A DNA stretch of 64,000 bases from Pseudomonas capsici (GTDB lineage Bacteria > Pseudomonadota > Gammaproteobacteria > Pseudomonadales > Pseudomonadaceae): assembly GCF_017165765.1 (NCBI RefSeq), contig NZ_JAFGZD010000003.1:124001-188000 (forward strand), given 5' to 3'. The notes beneath the pieces were generated by a model, which was given only the letters and a program-made list of their open reading frames with translations, was not told the origin of the DNA and ran no database searches. Positions 24,656 to 33,945 of this stretch are shown here, in pieces (position 1 is the first letter of the stretch; each line of letters begins with the position of its first letter). The position numbers were made by a program, and so were the translations under genes.

Positions 24656-27283
24656 ATGGCCAGGGTGATCGGTACGGTACGACAAGCGGTGGGCGATGTT
24701 GTAGCAGTGTCGAGCAGTGGTACTCAGCGTGTGTTGAGTGAAGGTGATCGGGTATTTGCAGGTGAGCAACTACAGACCGGCACAACCGGTGCCATGGTCG
24801 TGCAGCTTGAGGGCGGCGGTGAGCTGACGTTGGGGCGCGAAAGCCGTCTGTTGCTGGATACCTCTCTTCTCGACGGCCAGCCCGCTCATGTGGAAACCCT
24901 CGACCCGATCACCCCGACACTCGGGTTGTTGGCGTCAGTCGAGCAGGCCACGGGGCTGGATGAGGAGCCTGTGCAGGGCGGCGATGAAGCGGTCAGCGCA
25001 GAGGGCGGCGGACATACCGCCGTGATTCTCACTGAAACAGGTGCAGAAGTGACGCCTGTCACAGGTTTTGCAACTCAGGGGCTGAACCTGGTGCCACTGT
25101 TTCCCGAGGGGCAGGCCGAGTTTCTGCGCGGCGTGACGAGCGATCCACCCGGCGCAGTGGTGATACCGCCGATTGTGGAACCGCCCATCACCGAGCCGCC
25201 GGTGGTAGAGCCACCTGTCGAACCGCCCGTTGATCCACCTGTAGAGCCGCCAGTGGAGCCTCCCATCGATCCGCCAGTCGAGCCCCCCGTGGATCATTGC
25301 GTCAAGGTGTCGTGCAGTGCTCTTACATTCAATGAAGCCAACCTGTGCGGCGGTTCGCAGCCCGATGCCGGAAAGCTGACTCAGCAGGGTACGTTCACGG
25401 TCAGTGCGCCTGACGGGTTGCAGTCCCTGACGGTCGGCGGTATCGAGGTGGTGGTGGCCGGTGTCGTGATGGGCTTTCCCCTGACGGCCCTTACGGCTCT
25501 GGGCAACAGACTGAGCATTACGGGGTACGACCCGCAGAGCGGGGTGGTCAGCTACAGCTACACGCTGCTCGATTCGCTGGAACACCCCGAAGGCGAGGGG
25601 GCCAATCTTATTGGTGAACAGATCGAGGTGATCGCCACGGACCGGGACGGTGATTCAGGTTCGGCCCATCTGGATATTTCCATCATCGACGATGTGCCGC
25701 TGGCAGCCGATATCGAACTGTCGGTGCCGTGCGCGCCGTCTGGCTGCGATATCGCGCCGAGCCGCGTAGTCAGTGGCAGTCTGCTGACTGGCGGGACCTT
25801 GGGTGCCGATGGTGGCTTCGTCAAATCCATCACGCTGGAGGGCGTGACCTACCTCCATGATCGCAGCGGTATCAATGTTGTGGATGAAACCGGTTGTGGC
25901 GGCTCCACGCTAGTCTGTTTCGATCCGGCCACTCGTGAACTCACGCTGCTCAGCAGCACGGGTGGAACGCTTGTGGTGAACATGGACAGCGGCGCTTTCA
26001 GCTACACGCCGGGGGCTGTGGGGAGTCCCATGACCGAGCAGATCGGTTTTGTGCTCAGCGACAACGACGGCGACCTGTCCGGCGCCGATCTGTCGATTCA
26101 TATTCCGCCGTGGCAGGGGCCGCAAGCCGTGGCCGACCACATCATCACCAACATTCTGGCCCCCTGTATCGAGGTGCCGGGGGCCGTCTTGCTGGCCAAT
26201 GATCGCTCGCCTCAGGGTGACCCGCTGAGCGCGACGCCGACGGTTTTTCATACCGGCTGGCGTGCACCCGGCGCGGATTTCACCGCCTGCCTGCCTGGCA
26301 CCATCGAGTTCAAGGGGACGCGGGACAAGGTCGAGAATCAGGTGCGGGACCTGCAGCGCAGCGACTTTTACGTCAACAGTGCTGCGACCGCGACTGTGCT
26401 GCTCAACGGTTATCTGGGGGCCTGGCAAATCGATACCTATAGCCACCAGGACATCCTCAATATCGAACTCAAGGCCGGTGAGACCCTGACCGTCGATACC
26501 CGCTATCTGTCCGATCAGATCGGGCTGGCCTGGAAAATGGACAACAACGGCGAGTTTCAGCCTCTGGGCGAGGGCGGCACGATCACTGCCACTGAGGACA
26601 ATGTCTATCGGCTGATCCTGATTCATCAGCCCGATCCGGGCGTAGTCAACAAAGGGCTCACTTATCAGATTGGCCTGACCATCGATTACAGCGCGGTGGA
26701 CAGCACACCGACTTACCACGGCACTTATACCGCCAGTGACGCCCATGGCGGCAGCGATGTGGCTCCGGTCAGTATCGATTATCAGAAGGGGCATTCCCTG
26801 GTCGGCACCGATGGCGATGATGTGTTGCTGGCGGGCAGTGGAAACGACTGGCTGTATGGTGGTGATGGCAACGATCTGCTGATTGGCGGTGCCGGAAACG
26901 ACACGCTGATCGGTGGCGCAGGTCAGGACACCTTCATGTGGCTGGCGGGCGATACCGGGCATGACCGGGTTGTCGACTTCACTTTTGGGGCCGACAAGCT
27001 GGACCTCTCGCAACTATTGCAGGGCATGGGCATTCAGGGCGATTCGCTGGATGACTACCTGCACTTCAAGGTGTCGGGCAGTGGCGTAGACCTGGTGTCG
27101 AGTATTGAAGTGGGGGCCAGCGGCAGTACGGCAAGTCAGACCATCGATCTGGCGGGTATCGATCTGGCCGGGCACTACGGGGTGACTACCGGAACGGGCG
27201 GCTGGGTCGCCAGTGGTGCAGATACCGCTTCGATCATCAACGGCATGCTGGGCGATCACTCCCTCAGGGTCGATACGGTCTGA
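24656..27283 (+). CDS. RTX protein with LapA-type retention module (small adhesin-like T1SS substrate)
   Basis: 875 aa. The retention module (residues ~1-110) begins ARVIGTVRQAVGDVVAVSS and has GELTLGRESRLLLD. A Pro-Val/Glu linker follows (~165-210, repeated EPPV/DPPV). Residues ~215-520 are Ig-like segments, and ~520-700 contain a YSHQDILNIELKAGETLTVD domain. C-terminal RTX nonapeptides are GGDGNDLLIGGAGNDTLIGG, followed by a von Willebrand-free secretion signal. It is divergent from its probable exporter. It carries about nine cysteines and lacks a clear di-alanine LapG site. The ATG at 24656 follows GGAG. Confidence 0.85.
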   Translation: MARVIGTVRQAVGDVVAVSSSGTQRVLSEGDRVFAGEQLQTGTTGAMVVQLEGGGELTLGRESRLLLDTSLLDGQPAHVETLDPITPTLGLLASVEQATGLDEEPVQGGDEAVSAEGGGHTAVILTETGAEVTPVTGFATQGLNLVPLFPEGQAEFLRGVTSDPPGAVVIPPIVEPPITEPPVVEPPVEPPVDPPVEPPVEPPIDPPVEPPVDHCVKVSCSALTFNEANLCGGSQPDAGKLTQQGTFTVSAPDGLQSLTVGGIEVVVAGVVMGFPLTALTALGNRLSITGYDPQSGVVSYSYTLLDSLEHPEGEGANLIGEQIEVIATDRDGDSGSAHLDISIIDDVPLAADIELSVPCAPSGCDIAPSRVVSGSLLTGGTLGADGGFVKSITLEGVTYLHDRSGINVVDETGCGGSTLVCFDPATRELTLLSSTGGTLVVNMDSGAFSYTPGAVGSPMTEQIGFVLSDNDGDLSGADLSIHIPPWQGPQAVADHIITNILAPCIEVPGAVLLANDRSPQGDPLSATPTVFHTGWRAPGADFTACLPGTIEFKGTRDKVENQVRDLQRSDFYVNSAATATVLLNGYLGAWQIDTYSHQDILNIELKAGETLTVDTRYLSDQIGLAWKMDNNGEFQPLGEGGTITATEDNVYRLILIHQPDPGVVNKGLTYQIGLTIDYSAVDSTPTYHGTYTASDAHGGSDVAPVSIDYQKGHSLVGTDGDDVLLAGSGNDWLYGGDGNDLLIGGAGNDTLIGGAGQDTFMWLAGDTGHDRVVDFTFGADKLDLSQLLQGMGIQGDSLDDYLHFKVSGSGVDLVSSIEVGASGSTASQTIDLAGIDLAGHYGVTTGTGGWVASGADTASIINGMLGDHSLRVDTV

Positions 27284-27286
27284 GGC

Positions 27287-27688
27287 TCAAGGCTTGTGCA
27301 GGGTTTTCTGGCGCAGGATATAAATCGTCACCAGCACTGCACTGGCCAGCATGAAGCCGCGAGCCCAGGGCAGGGGCACCAGATAGCAGGACAGGCTGAT
27401 GCTGGCCCACATCAGGCCGATGGCGTAGACCTTGCCCTTCAGGGGAATGCCGTTGCCGGCCAGATAATCACGGATCCACGGCCCGAGCCGTTTGTGATTG
27501 ACCAGCCAGTTATAGAAGCGTGGCGAGCTGCGTGCGAAGCAGGCAGCGGCCAGCAGCAGAAAAGGCGTGGTGGGCAGTACCGGCAGGAAAATCCCGATGA
27601 CGCCCAGGCCTACGCTTGTCCAGCCGACAGCCACCAGCAGATAGCGCACCAACCGGTGACGGCTGGTGCGCGGCAGGTCTTGCGCCAT
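27287..27688 (-). CDS. YbaN/DUF454 family inner-membrane protein
   Basis: 133 aa with three to four transmembrane segments. The signature is VGWTSVGLGVIGIFLPVLPT, then TPFLLLAAACFARSSPRFYN and LGPWIRDYLAGNGIPLKGKV, diagnostic of DUF454. Its function is unknown. The last bases lie 3 bp from the end of the convergent RTX gene. It follows the YecA-like gene by 10 bp in the same direction. Confidence 0.88.
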   Translation of the reverse strand: MAQDLPRTSRHRLVRYLLVAVGWTSVGLGVIGIFLPVLPTTPFLLLAAACFARSSPRFYNWLVNHKRLGPWIRDYLAGNGIPLKGKVYAIGLMWASISLSCYLVPLPWARGFMLASAVLVTIYILRQKTLHKP

Positions 27689-27698
27689 AGGCGCCGAC

Positions 27699-28286
27699 TC
27701 AGTGGTGACGAGGCTTGAGGATTGCCGGTTTTTCGTCCGGGGCCTGGCACAGCAGGTACAGGGCGGTGAGGGCTTCGGGGATCTGCACGATCATGTCGTC
27801 CATCAGGTTGGCGTCCGAAGCAATGTCGGAGAACTCCGGTTGTTCGTCGAACAGGCCCGAACCGACCATGATCGGCAACAGCATTTCGCTGACTTCTTCC
27901 TCGGCGCTTTCGAACCAGGCGTTTTCACGCAGGAACACACCTTCCATGAAGCCGATGCACCAGCCGCGCAGGTCGGAATCGTCCGGCTCGTCGCCCAGAT
28001 CCAGGTCGCAGGGAAGCTCGAACTCTTCGTCGGAAGCCAGTTGGCGGGCGATATGCGCCTGCAGCAGGCTCAATGTGGTTTCGATCTCGATGCGCTGGGC
28101 TTCGCTGGCGTAATGAGGTGGTTCGGAGAACAGTGCATCGATCCACTCACGTTCCGGAACCTGTTCGGAACAGATGGAAATGGCGGTCAGATAGCCATGA
28201 GCGGCCACGTAGTCCAGTGCTTCTTCATGCAGTTCATCTGCATCGAGGAAGACTTGCAGGCGGGTGAGTTGCTCAGCGAAGGACAT
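27699..28286 (-). CDS. YecA/YgfB (UPF0149) family protein
   Basis: 195 aa acidic protein. FAEQLTRLQVFLDADELHEEALDYVAAHGYLTAI and DLRGWCIGFMEGVFLRENAW are typical of the UPF0149 YecA/YgfB fold. The ATG at 28286, after AAGG, is preferred over an in-frame start nine codons upstream. It is likely transcribed with the YbaN gene. In P. aeruginosa a YgfB-type protein is a small regulator, but this paralogue's role is not known. Confidence 0.82.
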   Translation of the reverse strand: MSFAEQLTRLQVFLDADELHEEALDYVAAHGYLTAISICSEQVPEREWIDALFSEPPHYASEAQRIEIETTLSLLQAHIARQLASDEEFELPCDLDLGDEPDDSDLRGWCIGFMEGVFLRENAWFESAEEEVSEMLLPIMVGSGLFDEQPEFSDIASDANLMDDMIVQIPEALTALYLLCQAPDEKPAILKPRHH

Positions 28287-28463
28287 GGACGGACTACCTT
28301 GGAAAGAAAACAATGCTGAATTCTAGGCCCTGCGCGTCCGGGGCGCCAGCGTAGAGGTCGATCGCAGTTAATTTTGACCGCTCGTGTCCCGGTCATCCTT
28401 TGCCGTTGATCGCTCGGGTATACTGCCGCGCTTTGCAGTGCAGCAGGACAATCTGGGGTTTTT

Positions 28464-30593
28464 ATGCTCGAACAGGCACAACGCGTACTTAAAGACATCT
28501 TCGGCTACGACAGTTTTCGTGGCCGCCAGGGTGCCATTATTGAGCGCGTGGCCAGCGGTGGCGATGCATTGGTCCTGATGCCGACCGGTGGTGGCAAGTC
28601 CTTGTGCTTTCAGGTTCCGGGCCTGTTGCGCGATGGCCTGTGCGTGGTGGTTTCGCCCTTGATTGCGCTGATGGAAGATCAGGTCTCGACCCTGGACGAA
28701 CTGGGGGTTCCGGCGGCTTCGCTGAACTCGACCCTGAGCCCCGAGCAGCAGCGCGATCTGGCCCAGCGGATTCGCCAGGGCGAGGTCAAGATGCTCTATC
28801 TCGCACCTGAGCGACTGGTTCAGCCGCGCATGCTGGCGTTTCTGCAGAACCTGCAGATTGCCCTGTTCGCCATCGACGAGGCCCACTGTGTTTCGCAATG
28901 GGGCCATGACTTCCGGCCCGAATACCTGCAACTGGGGCAACTGGCCGAGCTGTTTCCCCATGTACCGCGTATCGCCCTGACTGCCACTGCCGACAAGCGG
29001 ACCCGTGAGGAAATCGTCACACGTCTGCATCTGCAGAACGCCGAACGTTTCCTGTCCAGCTTCGACCGACCGAACATTTTCTACCGCATCGTGCCCAAGG
29101 AGCAGCCCCGCAAGCAGTTGCTGGCGTTTCTGTCCGAGCGGCGCAGCGATGCCGGGATCGTCTATTGCCTGTCGCGCAAGAAAGTCGACGAAGTGGCGGT
29201 GTTTCTCAGTGACAACGGCTATCCGGCACTGCCTTACCATGCCGGTCTGCCCGCCGAGACCCGTGCCCACAACCAGAAGCGCTTCCTTAATGAGGAAGGC
29301 CTGATCATGGTGGCCACGATTGCGTTCGGCATGGGGATCGACAAACCCAACGTGCGCTTTGTCGCCCATATGGATCTGCCCAAATCCCTTGAGGCGTATT
29401 ACCAGGAAACCGGTCGTGCCGGACGTGACGGCCTGCCCGCCGATGCCTGGATGGCTTACGGCCTGCAAGACGTATTGATGCTCAAGCAGATGCTGCAGAA
29501 CTCCGAAGGCGACGAGCGCCACAAGCGTCTGGAGCATCACAAGCTCGATGCCATGCTGGCGCTGTGCGAAGAAACCCGTTGCCGCCGCCAGACGCTGCTG
29601 GCCTATTTCGACGAAGACCTGCCCAACCCGTGCGGCCATTGCGACAACTGTGTCGACGGCGTGCAGACCTGGGATGCCACCGAGCCCGCGCGTCAGGCGC
29701 TTTCTGCGATCTACCGCACCGGCCAGCGTTATGGCGTGGGCCATCTGGTGGATGTCCTGCTGGGCAAGTCCAACGACAAGGTGGAAAGTTTCGGTCATCA
29801 GCATCTTTCGGTATTCGGCGTCGGCAAGGCGCGTTCCGAAGGCGAATGGCGTTCCCTGTTCCGGCAACTGGTGGCCCGCGGGTTGGCGGACATCGATCTG
29901 GAAGGCTACGGCGGCCTGCGTCTGAGCGACACATGCCGCCCGCTGTTGCGCGGTGAAGTCACGCTGGAACTGCGTCGCGACCTGAAACCCCAGACCACCT
30001 CCAAAGGCAGCTCCGGCAGCCCGGCCAGTCAACTGGTACGCGGCGAAGAGCGCGAACAGTGGGAAGCCCTGCGAGCCCTGCGGCGCAAGCTGGCCGAAGA
30101 ACATGGCGTGCCGCCTTATGTCATCTTCCCCGATTCGACCCTGCTGGAAATGCTGCGCAGCAAGCCCGAAACCATGTCGCAGATGGCCCGGGTCAGCGGC
30201 GTCGGTGCCCGCAAGCTGGAGCGTTATGGCGAAGCGTTTCTTGAAGTGCTGGGCGGGGCGGCAGAAGCGCCTCGCGTGGTGGCTGATGTGCGCCACGAAC
30301 TCATCAGCCTGGCTCGCGCCGGCATGACCCCCGCGCAGATCGCCGGGCAGTTGCAGTGCTCGGAAAAGAACGTCTACACCATGCTCGCCGAAGCCATCGG
30401 CAAGCAGCAATTGTCACTGGAGCAGGCTCTGGACCTGCCCGAAGACCTGCTGGGCGAAGTTCAGGATGCCTTCCTGGATGGCGAAGGCGAACTGCCCGCC
30501 GTTGCGGAAGTCGCCGCAATGTTCACCGGGCGTGTCCCCGAAGGCGTCCTTTATTGCGTAAGGGCAGCCTTGCAGTCCGAGTTCGAGATGTAA
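28464..30593 (+). CDS. recQ: ATP-dependent DNA helicase RecQ
   Basis: 709 aa. Superfamily 2 helicase motifs: [15 protein letters not shown] (Walker A), [20 protein letters not shown] (DEAH plus the aromatic-rich loop), [20 protein letters not shown] and ETGRAGRDG (motif VI). The zinc site appears as [20 protein letters not shown]...CGHCDNC. A winged helix and an HRDC domain follow ([20 protein letters not shown] near residue 530). It acts in recombination and fork repair. Confidence 0.95.
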   Translation: MLEQAQRVLKDIFGYDSFRGRQGAIIERVASGGDALVLMPTGGGKSLCFQVPGLLRDGLCVVVSPLIALMEDQVSTLDELGVPAASLNSTLSPEQQRDLAQRIRQGEVKMLYLAPERLVQPRMLAFLQNLQIALFAIDEAHCVSQWGHDFRPEYLQLGQLAELFPHVPRIALTATADKRTREEIVTRLHLQNAERFLSSFDRPNIFYRIVPKEQPRKQLLAFLSERRSDAGIVYCLSRKKVDEVAVFLSDNGYPALPYHAGLPAETRAHNQKRFLNEEGLIMVATIAFGMGIDKPNVRFVAHMDLPKSLEAYYQETGRAGRDGLPADAWMAYGLQDVLMLKQMLQNSEGDERHKRLEHHKLDAMLALCEETRCRRQTLLAYFDEDLPNPCGHCDNCVDGVQTWDATEPARQALSAIYRTGQRYGVGHLVDVLLGKSNDKVESFGHQHLSVFGVGKARSEGEWRSLFRQLVARGLADIDLEGYGGLRLSDTCRPLLRGEVTLELRRDLKPQTTSKGSSGSPASQLVRGEEREQWEALRALRRKLAEEHGVPPYVIFPDSTLLEMLRSKPETMSQMARVSGVGARKLERYGEAFLEVLGGAAEAPRVVADVRHELISLARAGMTPAQIAGQLQCSEKNVYTMLAEAIGKQQLSLEQALDLPEDLLGEVQDAFLDGEGELPAVAEVAAMFTGRVPEGVLYCVRAALQSEFEM

Positions 30594-30684
30594 CGCGGAC
30601 GATCAAACATCACGGTGTCATGCTTGCCTGAACATCGGGAGCATGATTAGCTCGCTAATAATTAGTTTTAAATATGAGTTTCTT

Positions 30685-31119
30685 ATGCCGCTGACTGATG
30701 AACATCGTTTCGGGATGCAACTGGCGCATATCACCCGAGGCTGGCGTGCCGAACTGGACCGCCGTCTGGCCGACCTGGGGCTTTCCCAGGCTCGCTGGCT
30801 GGTGCTGCTGCATCTGGCGCGTTACGAAGAACCGCCGACCCAGCGCGAACTGGCCCAGAGCATCGGCGTCGAAGGCCCGACCCTGGCGCGTCTGCTCGAC
30901 AGCCTGGAGGCTCAGCAACTGGTGCAGCGTCAGGCAGTTCTCGAAGACCGCCGCGCCAAGAAAATCGTTCTCAGCGATGCGGCGCGTCCCCTGATCGAGC
31001 AGATCGAAACCATCGCCAATGCGTTGCGCGTCGAGCTGTTCGAAGGGCTGAGCGAAGAAGAATTGCGGGTATGCATGAGCGTACACGCACGGATTCTGGC
31101 CAATCTGGAAAGATCCTGA
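30685..31119 (+). CDS. MarR/SlyA-family transcriptional regulator
   Basis: 144 aa winged-helix regulator. The core reads LADLGLSQARWLVLLHLARYEEPPTQRELAQSIGVEGPTLARLLDSLE, the recognition helix of the SlyA type, then the wing LEDRRAKKIVLSDAARPLIEQ. The ATG at 30685 gives MPLTDEHRFGMQL, the usual family start. The longer frame to 30643 adds an unlikely N-terminus. It lies between recQ and fimV. The target is unknown. Confidence 0.88.
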   Translation: MPLTDEHRFGMQLAHITRGWRAELDRRLADLGLSQARWLVLLHLARYEEPPTQRELAQSIGVEGPTLARLLDSLEAQQLVQRQAVLEDRRAKKIVLSDAARPLIEQIETIANALRVELFEGLSEEELRVCMSVHARILANLERS

Positions 31120-31203
31120 GGCGAGGCCACGGGTTCTCGCTCATACTGCTGACGGACAGTGAAGTCCATTACCGATTACGCCAAGATTTCCATAAGGGTT
31201 CGC

Positions 31204-33384
31204 ATGCTCAAGAGTTCTCAGGCTGCTTTCGAGAGTGCCGGCGGCACGCAGCGCAAGGTTGCAACCAGTGTTCACAAGAGCCTGCTGGCTGTTTCTCTGG
31301 TCTTGTCGTCGCTGGGTTATTCGACATTCGCCTCGGCTCTGGGGCTGGGCGATATCACTCTGCATTCGGCCTTGAACCAGCCACTCGATGCCGAGATCGC
31401 GTTGCTGGAAACCGGCGGCCTGGGTCCAGAAGATGTCGTTGCCAAGCTGGCTTCGGCCGAAGCTTTCGCCAAGGCCGATGTCGAACGCTCGTTCTTCCTC
31501 AATGACCTGCGTTTTACCCCGGTCATTCGCGGTAATCGTGGCGTGATCCGGGTGGTATCGAGCAAGCCTGTCACCGAACCCTATCTGAACTTCATGGTGC
31601 AACTGGCCAGGCCCAATGGCGATCAGTTGCGCACCTATACCCTGTTGCTCGACCCGGCCACCACGCCGGAAGGGCAGGCCGCGATACGCAGCCGGAAACA
31701 GGAGCGCGCCGCCCAGCCAGCGCCCGAAACGCGCATGCCGGTTGCACCACCCGCGGCCCGGGAGGGCAAGCGTTACACCGTGGCCGAAGGCGATACGCTC
31801 AACGGCATAGCCCGACACGTTCAAGATCCCCAGGGCAAGGTGTCTGCCAGTCAGTTGGCCGAGGGTATCCGCGCGCTCAACCCGCAGACTTTTGCCAATG
31901 GCGCGAACTCCGCCTTGAAAGTCGGTCAGGTGTTGCTGCTGCCTGATGCCGCGGTATTGCCGAGTGCCGCTGCAACGGCTCCGGTGACAAAGACCGCATC
32001 GACCGATGCCCAGGCCGCCGAAGCCCAGCGCAATGCCGAGCAACTGGCCGCTGCTGCCATTGAGAGTCAGCAGTTGAGTCGGGCTGTGGAAGACCTCAAG
32101 GTCACCACCCAGCAGTTGCAGGAACAACTGGCAGGCAAGGACAAGCAGATCACCGCCCTGCGCGCCGAGCTGGCCCAGGCCCAGGCCAGACCCGCGGCCA
32201 ACCCGGCCGTTACTCCGGCTGCGCCCGTGCCTGCGGCAACGCAACCGGTGCAGAGCGATTCCTTCATCAGTTGGCCGCTGTTGCTGGCTGCGGTGCTGAT
32301 CGTCTTGCTTCTGCTGGCATTTGCCTATTCCAAACGCCGTCATCAGGTCAGGAAAGACCTGGAACCCGTCGTGGTCCCCGAAGAGCCGCTGATCAAGCCC
32401 GCCCAGTCGACCATCCTCCCGGTTTTCGAGGTGCCCGCCATTGCCGAGCCACAACCGGCTGTCGTGGCTCCAGCGCCTGTGGTCAAGGCCCCCGTTGCGT
32501 CACGTCTGGCGGGGACCGCCCCGGATGCGCTGGATGGCGTCAGCATCTATATCGCTTATGGGCGTTTCACCGAGGCATTGGGCATCCTGCGCGATGCTCT
32601 GGTCAAACAGCCGGAGCGCGAAGACATCCGCATCCGAATGCTTGAGCTGCTGGCCGAGCAGGGCGATGTTGCCGGCTTTGCCAAGGAAGAGGAAGCGGCG
32701 CTGGAGCATGGAGTCGATGCCGGGAAGATCGAGGATATTCGTGCGCGTTATCCACAGATGAAAGCCAGCGAGCCTCCTGTCGCGTCGGCTGCAGTGGTGG
32801 CAGCAGCCGTAGCGGCCCCCCTGATTCTTGAGAAGGCTTCACAACCTGAAGAACCCGCTGCCCAGCTCGACGAAAACGCTGCCGCTGCGCTCAACCCGGA
32901 GCATATCGACGAGTTCCAGTTGAACCTGGATGACCTGTCGATGGATGCCAACTGGGATCTGGTCGATCCTTTCGATGCGCCGCCAACCCGCAGCAAGACG
33001 GCCACTGAAACAACACCTGCCGCCCCGGAAGTCGATCCTGCGTTCTCCTCGAACCTCACTCAATTGCCTGAGGTATTCGAACTGCCCGAAGATCAGTTCC
33101 TCAGTGATTACTCCGAGCCTGAAGTCATCCAGCCGATTGAAGTCATCGAACCGGCCGACAGCGATGCCCTGAGCGACGAGTTTCTCGACAGCTTCATGGA
33201 CGACGATTCGGAATTCGACCTGCTGGATCTGGACGAAGCGCCCCTGACCCGTATCAATGAGGCCCAGGTGCTGATCGATGAGGGCGATACGCAAGCGGCA
33301 AGGGAAATATTGCTGCAGGTGATCGAAGAGTCCGACGAGCAGCACAAGCAGATGGCGCGGGAGTTGTTGGCGGGGATCAGTTGA
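31204..33384 (+). CDS. fimV: FimV/HubP-family polar hub protein
   Basis: 726 aa. Signal/anchor segment (KSLLAVSLVLSSLGYSTFASA), FimV N-terminal domain (LGLGDITLHSALNQPLDAEI), LysM-type peptidoglycan-binding segment (RYTVAEGDTLNGIARHV) and a coiled coil (~280-325). A single transmembrane helix is SWPLLLAAVLIVLLLLAFAY. A long acidic cytoplasmic region ends in the conserved FimV tail EAQVLIDEGDTQAAREILLQ. It organises the cell pole for type IV pili or chemosensory proteins. It is somewhat shorter than canonical P. aeruginosa FimV, so it may be a paralogue. The ATG at 31204 follows AAGGG. Confidence 0.83.
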   Translation: MLKSSQAAFESAGGTQRKVATSVHKSLLAVSLVLSSLGYSTFASALGLGDITLHSALNQPLDAEIALLETGGLGPEDVVAKLASAEAFAKADVERSFFLNDLRFTPVIRGNRGVIRVVSSKPVTEPYLNFMVQLARPNGDQLRTYTLLLDPATTPEGQAAIRSRKQERAAQPAPETRMPVAPPAAREGKRYTVAEGDTLNGIARHVQDPQGKVSASQLAEGIRALNPQTFANGANSALKVGQVLLLPDAAVLPSAAATAPVTKTASTDAQAAEAQRNAEQLAAAAIESQQLSRAVEDLKVTTQQLQEQLAGKDKQITALRAELAQAQARPAANPAVTPAAPVPAATQPVQSDSFISWPLLLAAVLIVLLLLAFAYSKRRHQVRKDLEPVVVPEEPLIKPAQSTILPVFEVPAIAEPQPAVVAPAPVVKAPVASRLAGTAPDALDGVSIYIAYGRFTEALGILRDALVKQPEREDIRIRMLELLAEQGDVAGFAKEEEAALEHGVDAGKIEDIRARYPQMKASEPPVASAAVVAAAVAAPLILEKASQPEEPAAQLDENAAAALNPEHIDEFQLNLDDLSMDANWDLVDPFDAPPTRSKTATETTPAAPEVDPAFSSNLTQLPEVFELPEDQFLSDYSEPEVIQPIEVIEPADSDALSDEFLDSFMDDDSEFDLLDLDEAPLTRINEAQVLIDEGDTQAAREILLQVIEESDEQHKQMARELLAGIS

Positions 33385-33388
33385 TGCT

Positions 33389-33448
33389 GGAGGGGGCTTG
33401 CCCGCGACGACCCGATTGAAGGCTTGTCGCGGCCAAGACCGCTCCCAC
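33389..33448. repeat. REP-like palindrome of a second family
   Basis: GGAGGGGGCTTGCCCGCGAC (33389-33408) and the complementary-type GTCGCGGCCAAGACCGCTCC (33426-33445) form an imperfect hairpin directly after fimV and before a convergent gene. It resembles the common Pseudomonas GGGGGCTTGCCCGCGA repeat and is distinct from the three-copy family. Confidence 0.7.
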
Positions 33449-33458
33449 GGCATTTATC

Positions 33459-33869
33459 TCAATGCTTGCTGCTTTGCTCCGACATGGCCAGCAGCTGTTT
33501 CTCCTGATTCCAGTCGAAAGGCTCGTCATTCTGTTCGGCTTCGTAACGGCGCTCTTCGAGTGCCTGATACAGGTCGATTTCGTCGTCCGGCATGAAGTGC
33601 AGGCAATCGCCCGCAAAGAACCAGAGCAGGTCGCGAGGTACCAGATGGGCAATCTGCGGGTAGCGCTGGATGACCTGGCAGATGATGTCCTGACCCAGAT
33701 ACTGGCTTTCGATAGGGTCTTGCGGCAGAAGCGTGATCAGTTCGTCGAAGCGTTCCAGGAACAGCGCATGGCTTTCCTCGGGAACCTGGTCGGCCTCGCC
33801 CAGCGCGACCAGAATGCTGCGCAGGTGCGTCAGCAGGCTGAGATGGTGGTCGAGAGTGGCGTCGGCCAT
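33459..33869 (-). CDS. PA2817-family conserved hypothetical protein
   Basis: 136 aa acidic protein (LVPRDLLWFFAGDCLHFMPD, EEIDLYQALEERRYEAEQND). It matches, by memory, the PA2817 family that neighbours the PA2815-type acyl-CoA dehydrogenase in P. aeruginosa, and the same neighbour follows here. No membrane segment or catalytic motif is visible. The function is unknown. Confidence 0.75.
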   Translation of the reverse strand: MADATLDHHLSLLTHLRSILVALGEADQVPEESHALFLERFDELITLLPQDPIESQYLGQDIICQVIQRYPQIAHLVPRDLLWFFAGDCLHFMPDDEIDLYQALEERRYEAEQNDEPFDWNQEKQLLAMSEQSSKH

Positions 33870-33945
33870 GATGTGATCCTCAAAGACAAAAAACGAGCGC
33901 GAGAGTATAAGGCTCTGCGCGCTCGCTGTGGGAATGGACTGACGC

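Noticed and set aside
28368..30410. 680-codon minus-strand frame opposite recQ
   Set aside because: Antisense shadow of a well-supported recQ.
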